7,569 nt of DNA, taken from NCBI GenBank assembly GCA_903906325.1, contig CAIVJV010000017.1, forward strand, positions 1 through 7,569. Direction: 5' to 3'. The notes beneath the pieces were generated by a model. It made no database searches. It worked only from the letters and a program-made list of their open reading frames with translations, and was not told where the DNA came from. Positions 1 to 6,853 of this stretch are shown piece by piece (position 1 is the stretch's first letter; every line of letters starts with the position of its first letter). Both the position numbers and the translations under genes were made by a program. The stretch is from an uncultured Gemmatimonadota bacterium (GTDB lineage: Bacteria; Gemmatimonadota; Gemmatimonadetes; Gemmatimonadales; Gemmatimonadaceae).

Positions 1-1
1 C

Positions 2-2050
2 CCACACGACTGCCCCGACGCCTGCGCCACCCTGGTGACGGTCGAGGAGGGTCGTGCCACGCGGATCCAAGGGGACGCGTCCCACCCGGTCACACAGGGG
101 TTCCTCTGCACGAAGGTGAACCGCTATCTCGAGCGGACGTATCACGCCGAGCGGGTACTCTCCCCGCTGCGCCGCGTGGGGCCGAAGGGTCCGGGTGCGC
201 GATTCGAACCCGCGACCTGGGACGAGGCACTCGATGCGATCGCAGAGCGACTACACGCGATCCGCAGCTCGCCTGACGGCCCGCAGACGATCCTCCCGTA
301 CTCGTATGCGGGCACCATGGGCTTGCTGCAAGGCGAGTCGATGGATCGTCGTTTCTTCCATCGCATCGGCGCCTCGCTGTTGGATCGCACCATCTGTGCG
401 ACCGCAGGGATGATGGGGATGCGGATGACGATCGGGGCGAGCATCGGGACCGACATGGAGACGGTGGCCGAGAGCGACCTCGTCATCCTCTGGGGGACGA
501 ACACCCTCACCTCGAACCCGCACCTCTGGCCCTTCGTGCTCCAGGCGCGCGAGAGGGGGGCGCCCGTCATCTGCATCGACCCGATCAAGACGCGTACCGC
601 CGAGCAGTGTGATGAGTGGATCGGGATCCGTCCTGGCACCGATGCCGCGCTCGCCCTCGGCATCATGCATGTGCTCTTCGCCGACGGACTGCAGGATGAC
701 GCCTACCTCGCGCAGTACACGCTCGGTGCCGACGCGTTGCGTGAGCGGGTGCGGGAGTACCCCCCGGAGCGCGTCGCGGCGATCACGGGGATCCCCGCCG
801 AGCGGGTCGTCACGCTCGCGCAGCAGTATGGGAAGGCGCGCGCGGCCTTCATCCGCATCAACTACGGATTGCAGCGCCATGCCGGTGGGGCGATGGCGGT
901 CCGGACGATCGCCTGTCTCCCCGCGATCACCGGCCATTGGCGGCGTGCCGGCGGCGGCGTGCAGCTCTCCTCCAGTGCGAACTTCGCCTTCAACAAGGCC
1001 GCCTTGCAGCGCCCGGATCTGATCCCACCGGGGACCCGTACGATCAACATGTCGCTCCTGGGCCAGGCCCTCACCGCCCCGGATGCCGGCGTCGGGGGGC
1101 CGCCGGTCCGCGCGCTCGTCGTCTACAACTCGAATCCCGCGGCGATCGCCCCCGATCACCTGACGGTGACGCGTGGGCTCCAGCGGGATGACCTGTTCAC
1201 CGTCGTGCTCGAGCACTTCCGGACCGACACCTGTGACTACGCCGACTGGGTCCTCCCCGCGACGACGCAGCTCGAGCATCAGGACCTGCATTGGTCGTAT
1301 GGGCATCTCTACGCCACACTCAACACGCCGGCGATCGCCCCGGTCGGGGAGGCGCTGCCCAACACCGAGATCTTCCGGCGCCTCGCCGCGCGGATGGGGC
1401 TGACCGACGCGTATCTGCAGGATGATGATGCGACGCTGATCGCGCAGGCGCTCGAGACGCATGATCCTCGGATGCGTCCCGTCACGCTGGAGGCGTTGCG
1501 TGCGCAGGGATGGGTACGGCTCGCGCTCCCGACGCCCTATCTCCCCTTCGCGACCGGCGGCTTCCATACGCCGAGTGGGAAATGCGAGTTCTACTCAGAG
1601 CGGATGGCGGCGATGGGGCTCGATCCCCTGCCGACGTACACGCCGCCCTATGAGTCACCGGAGCGGGACCCTGCCCTCGCCGCGCGCTTCCCGATCGCGC
1701 TCATCTCCTCGCCGGCGCACCAGTTCATGAACTCGACCTTCGTGAACGTGGGGTCACTCCAGCGGGCGGCGCGCGCCCCCGAGGTCTCGCTGCACCCGCA
1801 TGACGCCGAGCGGCGTGGGATCCGGGATGGGATGCGGGTGATCGTCGAGAACGATCGGGGGCACTTCGCGGCCACCGCGCGCCTCCGCGAGGGGATCCGC
1901 GAGGGGGTGGCCTGGGCGCCTGGGATCTGGTGGGCCAAGACCTCGCCCGATGGGCGGAACGTGAACGCGACGACGAGCCAGCGCCTCACCGATATGGGCG
2001 CGGGACCGGTGTTCTACGACAACCTCGTGGAGATCCGCGTCGCCGGATGA
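2..2050 (+). CDS. Molybdopterin-dependent oxidoreductase with [4Fe-4S] cluster, 5'-truncated by the window edge
   Basis: The frame is open from base 2, so the true start lies just left of the window; the first in-frame start-like codon is GTG at 35 (residue 1 for the numbering here). The first bases read PHDCPDAC, and base 1 is a C, as expected for a preceding TGC Cys codon. With Cys codons at 11, 23 and 107 this gives C-x3-C-x3-C-x27-C, the N-terminal [4Fe-4S] motif of the DMSO-reductase superfamily. Lys27 in LCTKV sits where family members place a Lys between cluster and pterin. The catalytic molybdopterin region covers about residues 55-450, with C121 in TICATAG as candidate molybdenum ligand by analogy with NapA/FdhF. 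The C-terminal molybdopterin-dinucleotide binding domain spans about 552-669 (HQFMNSTFVN, ENDRGHF, GIWW). Substrate is unknown; oxyanion or sulfur-compound reductases and formate dehydrogenases are relatives. Export cannot be judged because the N-terminus is missing. Confidence 0.93.
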   Translation, partial: PHDCPDACATLVTVEEGRATRIQGDASHPVTQGFLCTKVNRYLERTYHAERVLSPLRRVGPKGPGARFEPATWDEALDAIAERLHAIRSSPDGPQTILPYSYAGTMGLLQGESMDRRFFHRIGASLLDRTICATAGMMGMRMTIGASIGTDMETVAESDLVILWGTNTLTSNPHLWPFVLQARERGAPVICIDPIKTRTAEQCDEWIGIRPGTDAALALGIMHVLFADGLQDDAYLAQYTLGADALRERVREYPPERVAAITGIPAERVVTLAQQYGKARAAFIRINYGLQRHAGGAMAVRTIACLPAITGHWRRAGGGVQLSSSANFAFNKAALQRPDLIPPGTRTINMSLLGQALTAPDAGVGGPPVRALVVYNSNPAAIAPDHLTVTRGLQRDDLFTVVLEHFRTDTCDYADWVLPATTQLEHQDLHWSYGHLYATLNTPAIAPVGEALPNTEIFRRLAARMGLTDAYLQDDDATLIAQALETHDPRMRPVTLEALRAQGWVRLALPTPYLPFATGGFHTPSGKCEFYSERMAAMGLDPLPTYTPPYESPERDPALAARFPIALISSPAHQFMNSTFVNVGSLQRAARAPEVSLHPHDAERRGIRDGMRVIVENDRGHFAATARLREGIREGVAWAPGIWWAKTSPDGRNVNATTSQRLTDMGAGPVFYDNLVEIRVAG

Positions 2051-2080
2051 GGCTCGCGGGTCCCGGACGGCTGCGCCGCG

Positions 2081-2120
2081 CCGTGGTGAACCACCCTGCG
2101 GTGTCATGCGTTGACCACGG
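2081..2120 (+). promoter_or_regulatory. Nested inverted repeat (stem-loop) between molybdoenzyme and ATPase genes
   Basis: Arms CCGTGGTGAAC (2081-2091) and GTTGACCACGG (2110-2120) pair at 10 of 11 positions, the exception being G2088 against G2113. Inside them CACC (2092-2095) pairs with GGTG (2100-2103) around a CTGC loop, leaving TCATGC (2104-2109) as a one-sided bulge. The left arm also holds a local palindrome, GTGGT-GA-ACCAC (2083-2094), that could compete or act as a DNA operator. The element starts 30 bases after the molybdoenzyme stop and ends 21 bases before the ATPase GTG. The sequence after it (GTTCCCTCTT) has only a poor T-tract. It could be a weak intrinsic terminator, a 5'-leader element for the ATPase or a protein-binding site; the sequence does not decide among these. 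Confidence 0.5.
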
Positions 2121-2141
2121 GTTCCCTCTTCCGAGCCTCCC

Positions 2142-3602
2142 GTGACCCAGCCCCTGCCGACCACCCTCGGCGCCCTCAAGTCCTCCCCGTTCGGCGCACC
2201 CACTACGCGCGGTCGCTCGGTGAAGGACGAGATCCGCACGAACCTCCTCGCCAAGCTGGCGACTCGCGCCCCGCTCTTCCCGGGTGTCCTCGGGTATGAG
2301 GACTCGGTGATGCCGCAGATCGTGAACGCCCTGCTCTCTCGGCATCACTTCATCCTGCTCGGGCTGCGCGGGCAGGCGAAGTCACGCCTCCTGCGCGCGC
2401 TCACCACGCTCCTCGACCCCGCCCTGCCGGTGCTCGCCGGGAGCGAGACCAATGATGATCCCTTCGCCCCGATCTCCAAGTTCGGACGCGACCTGGTCCG
2501 CACGGCCGGGGATGACACGCCGATCGACTGGCTCACCCCCGAGCAACGCTACGTCGAGAAGTTGGCGACACCCGATGTGACCGTCGCCGACCTGATCGGC
2601 GACCTCGATCCGATCAAGGCCGCCCGTGGCGGCCATCTCTTCTCGGACGAGCTCTCGATCCACTACGGGATGCTCCCGCGGGCGCATCGTGGGCTCTTCG
2701 CGCTGAACGAACTCCCCGACCTCGCCGGGAAGGTGCAGGTCGGCTTGTTCAACGTGATGCAGGAAGGGGATGTCCAGATCAAGGGCTATCCCGTGCGCCT
2801 CGCGCTCGACGTGGTGCTCGCCTTCACCGCGAACCCCGAGGACTACACGGCGCGCGGGAAGATCATCACCCCGCTCAAGGACCGGATCGGGAGCGAGATC
2901 ATCACCCACTATCCCACCTCGGTGGCGCTCGCGCAGCGGATCACCGCGCAGGAGGCCTGGACCGAGCGTGGCGGGCTCCCACTGCGCCTCTCGCCGATCG
3001 TGGCCGAGGTGGCGGAGCGCGTGGCGTTCGAGGCACGAAGCGAGAAGCGGATCGATCAGCGGTCCGGTGTCTCGCAGCGCCTCTCGATCACCCTGCTCGA
3101 GAACGTGATCTCCAACGCCGAGCGGCGTGCGATGCAGCTGGGGGAACTCGCGATCGTCCCGCGGCTCGCGGACATCTACGCGGCGCTCCCGGCGATCACG
3201 GGGAAGATCGAGCTCGAATACGAGGGGGAGCTGATCGGTGGGGCGACGATCGCCCGCGAGCTGATCCGGCGCGCGGCCGATGCGACGCTCAAGGAGCGGG
3301 AGGTCTCGCTCGACGTCGATGCGATCGTGCTCTGGTTCGAGCAGGGCCAGGCGCTCCAGGTGAGCGACGATGCCGGCACCGAGTCGGCGCAGATCGGGTT
3401 CTCGGTGGTGCCGGGGTTGGTGGAGCAGCTCACCGCCGCCGGGCTCGCGACCGACGATCCGGCGGACCTCCTCGTGGCCTGCGAGCTGGTACTCGAGGCG
3501 CTCGTGGCGCGGCGGAAGCTCTCGCGCTCCGAGGGGGGACGATACGGACGGGCCGCGCGGCGGTCACAGCGGCCCGCGGAGACCGACGAGCACGAGCCCT
3601 AG
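2142..3602 (+). CDS. ChlI/MoxR-type AAA+ ATPase
   Basis: A 486-residue AAA+ ATPase resembling the magnesium-chelatase I-subunit group. Walker A is GLRGQAKS at residues 74-81, the Walker B position is LFALNE at 185-190, a sensor-1-like TANPEDY lies at 229-235, an arginine-finger candidate is R248 in KDRIGSE, and a sensor-2-like SQRLS is at 311-315. A C-terminal helical lid follows. The segment GGHLFSDELSIHYG (163-176) just before Walker B is typical of this subgroup. GTG at 2142 is preferred because TLGALKSSPF and RSVKDE near the N-terminus match the usual start region of the family; no Shine-Dalgarno is visible. Such ATPases couple ATP hydrolysis to remodelling or metal/cofactor insertion with a VWA partner, here probably the product of 4912-6195. 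The Walker B acidic pair reads Asn-Glu rather than Asp-Glu, which I believe is common in this subgroup. The client is unknown. Confidence 0.92.
   Translation: MTQPLPTTLGALKSSPFGAPTTRGRSVKDEIRTNLLAKLATRAPLFPGVLGYEDSVMPQIVNALLSRHHFILLGLRGQAKSRLLRALTTLLDPALPVLAGSETNDDPFAPISKFGRDLVRTAGDDTPIDWLTPEQRYVEKLATPDVTVADLIGDLDPIKAARGGHLFSDELSIHYGMLPRAHRGLFALNELPDLAGKVQVGLFNVMQEGDVQIKGYPVRLALDVVLAFTANPEDYTARGKIITPLKDRIGSEIITHYPTSVALAQRITAQEAWTERGGLPLRLSPIVAEVAERVAFEARSEKRIDQRSGVSQRLSITLLENVISNAERRAMQLGELAIVPRLADIYAALPAITGKIELEYEGELIGGATIARELIRRAADATLKEREVSLDVDAIVLWFEQGQALQVSDDAGTESAQIGFSVVPGLVEQLTAAGLATDDPADLLVACELVLEALVARRKLSRSEGGRYGRAARRSQRPAETDEHEP
3599..3602. other. CTAG palindrome carrying the stop codons of two convergent genes
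   Basis: On the plus strand bases 3600-3602 are the TAG stop of the AAA+ ATPase. On the minus strand bases 3601-3599 are the TAG stop of the MFS transporter. The two genes therefore overlap tail to tail by four bases, with no room for a terminator between them. Confidence 0.95.
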
Positions 3603-4831
3603 GTGGCGAGGCGGGGCTGCCGGCGGAACGCCCAGGTGGCGAAGAGCAGCATCACCGCCGCACCGCCCCCGATGGCCCACTCCACCCCGGCGGCGCGCGC
3701 CACCCACCCGCCCATCGCGCTCCCGATCGGGGAGCCCCCGACGTAGACCATCACGTAGATGGAGAGCACGCGCCCACGCAGCGTGTCGGGGACGAGCTCC
3801 TGCAACCGCGCATTCACGAGGGCGTTGTTGAGGATCATCGCGAGGCCCACGCCGAAGAGGAGGATGGCCGCGAGGACGACCTGATGCGTGAGGGCGAAGG
3901 CGAGGAGGAGGAGCGGGAGCGCGAACGAGGCGCGGCGGAAGAGTCGGCCCTTGGATGCCCCACCCCCGGTCGCTGCGATCGCAAGCGCCCCCACCACCGC
4001 CCCGAGCCCGAAGGTCGCCATCAGCGAGCCGTAGCCGTCGGCGCCGAGCCCCAGCTGATCGCGTGCGACCACGGGAAGAAGGGAGAGCACGGGGACCCCG
4101 AGGACCGAGAACCCCATCGCGATCGCGAGGAGCATCCCGAGTGGCGGGGTCGTGCGGATGTGCGTGTACGCCTCGCGAAGCCCCTGCATCACGTTGCGGG
4201 AGGGGCGCGTGGCACGATCACGCGGCATCGGCGTCATCATCGAGAGCGCGATCAGCACGGCGAGATAGCTCAATGCGTTCAAGCCGAAGGTCCACGACAC
4301 CCCGAGGGTGGCGACGACGAGCGCCGCGATGCTGGGGCCCGCGACACGGGCGAGGTTGAAGCCGGTGGAATTGAGCCCGATGGCCTGCGGGAGATCCTCC
4401 TTCCCCACGAGCTCGACGATCAGCGATTGGCGTGCGGGGATCTCAAACGCCGCCATCACCCCGCCGAAGAGCGAGAGCGCGAGGAGCCACCCGATGGTGA
4501 GGTGGCCCGTGACGGAGAAGAGCCAGAGGAGGGCGGCCTCGGCGAGCAGCAAGGCCTGTGCGATGCGGACGACCCGAAGGCGCTCGTGCCGGTCCGCGAC
4601 ATGCCCGCCGGGGATCGACAGCACCAGGATCGGGACGGTGCCGGCGGCGGCGACGAGCCCCACCAAGAAGGGGTCGTTCGAGAGCTCGAGCGCCGTCCAC
4701 CCCACCGCGATCTGCTGCATCCACGAGCCCACCAGCGACACCGTCTGTCCCACCCAGAAGAGGCGGAAATCGCGGTACTGGCCCAGGAGGCGGAAGGGGT
4801 TCTGTGCGGAACCGAAGAGGGAGCGCGACAT
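3599..4831 (-). CDS. MFS exporter of the EntS-like (MFS_3) group
   Basis: A predicted 12-helix inner-membrane secondary transporter, 410 residues from the chosen start. MFS motif A appears as GGHVADRHERLRV (residues 75-87) after the second helix, and its second-half counterpart as LRGRVLS (351-357), followed by IYVMVYVGGSPIG. The opening FRLLGQYRDFRLFWVGQTVSLVGSWMQ is typical of the EntS-like drug/siderophore exporter group; substrate cannot be read from sequence. ATG at 4831 is preferred over the upstream in-frame ATG at 4903: the extra 24 residues are Arg-rich with no family match, and the longer form would leave only 8 bases before the divergent VWA gene. No clear Shine-Dalgarno is visible at either. 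It runs opposite to all its neighbours and separates the ATPase gene from its likely VWA partner, so it was probably inserted there or rearranged. Confidence 0.9.
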   Translation of the reverse strand: MSRSLFGSAQNPFRLLGQYRDFRLFWVGQTVSLVGSWMQQIAVGWTALELSNDPFLVGLVAAAGTVPILVLSIPGGHVADRHERLRVVRIAQALLLAEAALLWLFSVTGHLTIGWLLALSLFGGVMAAFEIPARQSLIVELVGKEDLPQAIGLNSTGFNLARVAGPSIAALVVATLGVSWTFGLNALSYLAVLIALSMMTPMPRDRATRPSRNVMQGLREAYTHIRTTPPLGMLLAIAMGFSVLGVPVLSLLPVVARDQLGLGADGYGSLMATFGLGAVVGALAIAATGGGASKGRLFRRASFALPLLLLAFALTHQVVLAAILLFGVGLAMILNNALVNARLQELVPDTLRGRVLSIYVMVYVGGSPIGSAMGGWVARAAGVEWAIGGGAAVMLLFATWAFRRQPRLAT

Positions 4832-4911
4832 GCCGGTCCGCGAAAGGTCGCCGGTCGAACCCCTCCGAAGGAACCTCGGGGCCGCTCGCGGTGTTCGGCG
4901 CATAGCCCCCC
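4832..4911. promoter_or_regulatory. Divergent intergenic region between MFS exporter and VWA gene
   Basis: These 80 bases separate the preferred MFS start (minus strand) from the VWA start (plus strand), so at least one promoter for each direction is expected here or within the gene ends. I see no convincing -35/-10 pair on either strand. The VWA ATG is preceded directly by a CCCCCC run rather than a purine-rich ribosome binding site. GGAGG-like bases occur on the minus strand near 4855, too far from 4831 to serve that start. The regulatory role is inferred from gene orientation alone. Confidence 0.35.
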
Positions 4912-6195
4912 ATGCGCTTCCACACCTACTCCAAGTTCCGCCCCGAATCGGCCGACGCGGTCGACCTCCAGGGGCTCCTCGACCAGCTGGCGGACTTCCT
5001 CCTCCAGTCGGGATTCGCGGGCGGGGGGAACCCCGACCCGTGGGGGCTCTCCGATGCCGAGCACTCGGGCGACCGCTCCCTCGACGCCCTCCGCCAGGCG
5101 ATCCTCGAGGCGCTGATCGCCAGCGGGCAGTTCACCCCCGAGATGCTGGAGGCGCTCCGCGGCGATGGCGACGAGATCTCCGAGGCGAAGCTCTCCGCGC
5201 TCCTCGATGAGATCGTCCAGCGCCTGATCGCCGAGGGGTTCCTGACGGCGAAGCCGACCGGCGAGGGGAAGGCCGACCCGCGCGCGGTCCTCGGCCCCGG
5301 CGGACTCGCCCAAGCGGCCGCACAGCAGGTGCAGTTCGACCTGACCGTGAAGGGCATCGACTTCCTCGGCTACAAGGCGCTCCGCGGGATCCTCGGGGGG
5401 ATGGGGCGCAGCAGCGTGGGCTCGCACGAGACCCCGCATCTCGCGACCGGGGTCGAGTCGGACGCGGGGAGTCGGCCCTACGAGTTCGGCGATGTGCTCA
5501 ACCTCGATCTGAACGAGACCCTCAAGAACGCGATGCTCCGCACGGGGTCGCTCGAGGTGCCGATGGACCTCGACTACCGCGACCTCATGGTGCGGCAGAC
5601 CGACTTCCGATCGAGCTGTGCGACGGTCCTGATGCTCGACTGCTCGCACTCGATGATCCTGTACGGTGAGGATCGCTTCACACCGGCGAAGAAGGTCGCC
5701 CTCGCCCTGACGCACCTGATCCGCACGCAGTTCCCCGGCGACACCATCTCCGTCGTCCTCTTCCACGACTCCGCGGAGGAGATCCCGCTCGGCGCGCTGG
5801 CCTCGGCGCAGGTGGGGCCCTATCACACGAACACGGCCGAAGGGCTCAAGATGGCGCGCCGCATCCTCAACGCGCAGCGGAAGGAGATGCGGCAGATCAT
5901 CATGATCACCGACGGGAAGCCGTCGGCGCTCACCCTCCCCGACGGGCAGATCTACAAGAACCCGATGGGGTTCGACCCCTTCGTGCTGCAGGAGACGCTG
6001 ACCGAGGTCGCGGCCTGTCGCAAAGCGGGGATCCCGGTGCATACCTTCATGCTCGCCCGCGACCGCGCCCTCGTGGAGTTCGTCAAGATGGTCTGCGGGA
6101 TCACCCGCGGGCGCGCGTACTTCACCAACACCATGACCCTGGGGCAGTTCATCCTGATGGACTTCCTCAAGCGGAAGACGACGACCGTCACCTGA
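4912..6195 (+). CDS. VWA-domain protein, probable partner of the AAA+ ATPase
   Basis: A 427-residue soluble protein with a C-terminal von Willebrand factor A domain (about residues 235-415). The metal-ion-dependent adhesion site looks complete: DxSxS as D243-C-S245-H-S247 in MLDCSHSM, a threonine candidate at T306 or T308 in YHTNTAEG, and D334 in MITDGKPS. The N-terminal part (1-115) is a run of amphipathic helices, and a Gly-rich linker lies near 125-170. No signal peptide or membrane helix is seen, so it is probably cytoplasmic. This build matches VWA subunits working with ChlI/MoxR-type ATPases (ChlD, CoxE, NorD, ViaA type), where the VWA domain contacts the client or the ATPase ring. The nearby ATPase at 2142-3602 is the obvious partner, though about 1.3 kb away with an inverted gene between. 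ATG at 4912 begins MRFHTYSKF; no Shine-Dalgarno is visible. The next gene follows after 5 bases, suggesting co-transcription. Confidence 0.9.
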   Translation: MRFHTYSKFRPESADAVDLQGLLDQLADFLLQSGFAGGGNPDPWGLSDAEHSGDRSLDALRQAILEALIASGQFTPEMLEALRGDGDEISEAKLSALLDEIVQRLIAEGFLTAKPTGEGKADPRAVLGPGGLAQAAAQQVQFDLTVKGIDFLGYKALRGILGGMGRSSVGSHETPHLATGVESDAGSRPYEFGDVLNLDLNETLKNAMLRTGSLEVPMDLDYRDLMVRQTDFRSSCATVLMLDCSHSMILYGEDRFTPAKKVALALTHLIRTQFPGDTISVVLFHDSAEEIPLGALASAQVGPYHTNTAEGLKMARRILNAQRKEMRQIIMITDGKPSALTLPDGQIYKNPMGFDPFVLQETLTEVAACRKAGIPVHTFMLARDRALVEFVKMVCGITRGRAYFTNTMTLGQFILMDFLKRKTTTVT

Positions 6196-6200
6196 CCACG

Positions 6201-6851
6201 ATGATCAGTCCCCTCTCCGTGATCGCGCTGGGGTTCTTGCTCGGGCTCCAGCACGCCACCGATGCCGACCATATCGCCGCCGTGACCACCTCCGTGACCC
6301 AGGAGCGGACGGTGCGCCGCGCCGCGCGGCTCGGTGCCCTCTGGGGCATCGGGCACTCGATCACCATCTTGCTCGTCGGCGGGGCGATCATCGCCTTTCG
6401 ATTGGTCGTGCCGCCGCGGGTGGGCCTCGGGCTCGAGTTCGGGGTCGCCCTGATGTTGATCGGGCTCGGGTTCGCGAATCTCCGGCCGCGCGGTGGGGAC
6501 GCTTCGGCCCCCACCCCGACGAGCACGCGCCGCCCGATCATCATCGGGATCGTCCATGGGCTGGCGGGCTCCGCCGCGGTCACGATCCTCGCGTTGAGTG
6601 CGATCCGCGAGACCTGGCAGGCGGTGGCATATCTCGCGGTCTTCGGTCTCGGGACGATCGCCGGGATGATGCTGGTCACCGCGCTCATCGCCGCGCCGGC
6701 GCTGTATGCGGCGAATGCCGTCCGTCGCGCGCAGGGCGGGATCCGTCTGGCGGCCGGCGCGCTCTCGATCGTCGTGGGCATGCTCCTCGCGCGCGAGCTG
6801 ATCGTCGACGGCGGGCTCTTCGCCGCCGTGCCCGCTTGGGATCCGCACTGA
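6201..6851 (+). CDS. NicO/UreH-like nickel/cobalt-type membrane transporter
   Basis: A 216-residue integral membrane protein with about six hydrophobic segments (roughly residues 5-28, 44-69, 74-94, 112-134, 140-170, 181-200). The first helix carries GLQHATDADHIAAV (15-28), matching the H-x-x-D-A-D-H nickel/cobalt permease signature. A second motif, WGIGHSITI (48-56), parallels the GHS element of these permeases, and HGLAGSAAVTILAL (119-132) is typical of the short UreH/NicO-like branch. The family imports or exports Ni(II)/Co(II), or is annotated as urease accessory protein UreH; metal and direction are not determinable here. No urease, hydrogenase or cobalamin gene lies in the window. ATG 6201 starts 5 bases after the VWA stop and the MutY start follows 2 bases after its own stop, so it sits inside a tight operon. 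No ribosome binding site is evident. Residues 96-111 form a hydrophilic loop of Ser, Thr, Pro and Arg between helices 3 and 4. Confidence 0.82.
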   Translation: MISPLSVIALGFLLGLQHATDADHIAAVTTSVTQERTVRRAARLGALWGIGHSITILLVGGAIIAFRLVVPPRVGLGLEFGVALMLIGLGFANLRPRGGDASAPTPTSTRRPIIIGIVHGLAGSAAVTILALSAIRETWQAVAYLAVFGLGTIAGMMLVTALIAAPALYAANAVRRAQGGIRLAAGALSIVVGMLLARELIVDGGLFAAVPAWDPH

Positions 6852-6853
6852 CC

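Noticed and set aside
195..230. tRNA-like T-arm on the minus strand (GTTCGAATC), whose plus-strand translation RDSNPRP resembles known spurious tRNA-derived proteins
   Set aside because: Only four of five T-stem pairs form and no acceptor stem or anticodon arm is found at the right distances. The bases encode the conserved GARFEPATWDEAL segment of the molybdoenzyme.
251..1567. 438-codon open frame on the minus strand inside the molybdoenzyme gene
   Set aside because: Rich in Arg, Gly, Pro and Asp with no recognisable domain. It is a shadow of a high-G+C gene whose plus-strand product is clearly recognisable.
2111..2116. TTGACC as a -35 promoter element upstream of the ATPase
   Set aside because: No -10-like hexamer occurs 16-18 bases downstream, and the bases lie in the right arm of the inverted repeat, which explains them better.
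3884..5116. 410-codon open frame on the plus strand opposite the MFS gene
   Set aside because: Highly charged, Glu/Arg/His-rich sequence without any family pattern; the minus-strand transporter explains the region.
4456..6042. 528-codon open frame on the minus strand covering the VWA gene and the start of the MFS gene
   Set aside because: It is low-complexity and Arg/Glu-rich, and it crosses two well-supported genes out of frame. Its only familiar pieces are frame-shifted MFS codons.
2142..6851. A complete magnesium or cobalt chelatase operon
   Set aside because: Only ATPase, VWA and transporter-like genes are present. No BchH/CobN-type large subunit or tetrapyrrole gene is in the window, so a chelatase call is not supported.
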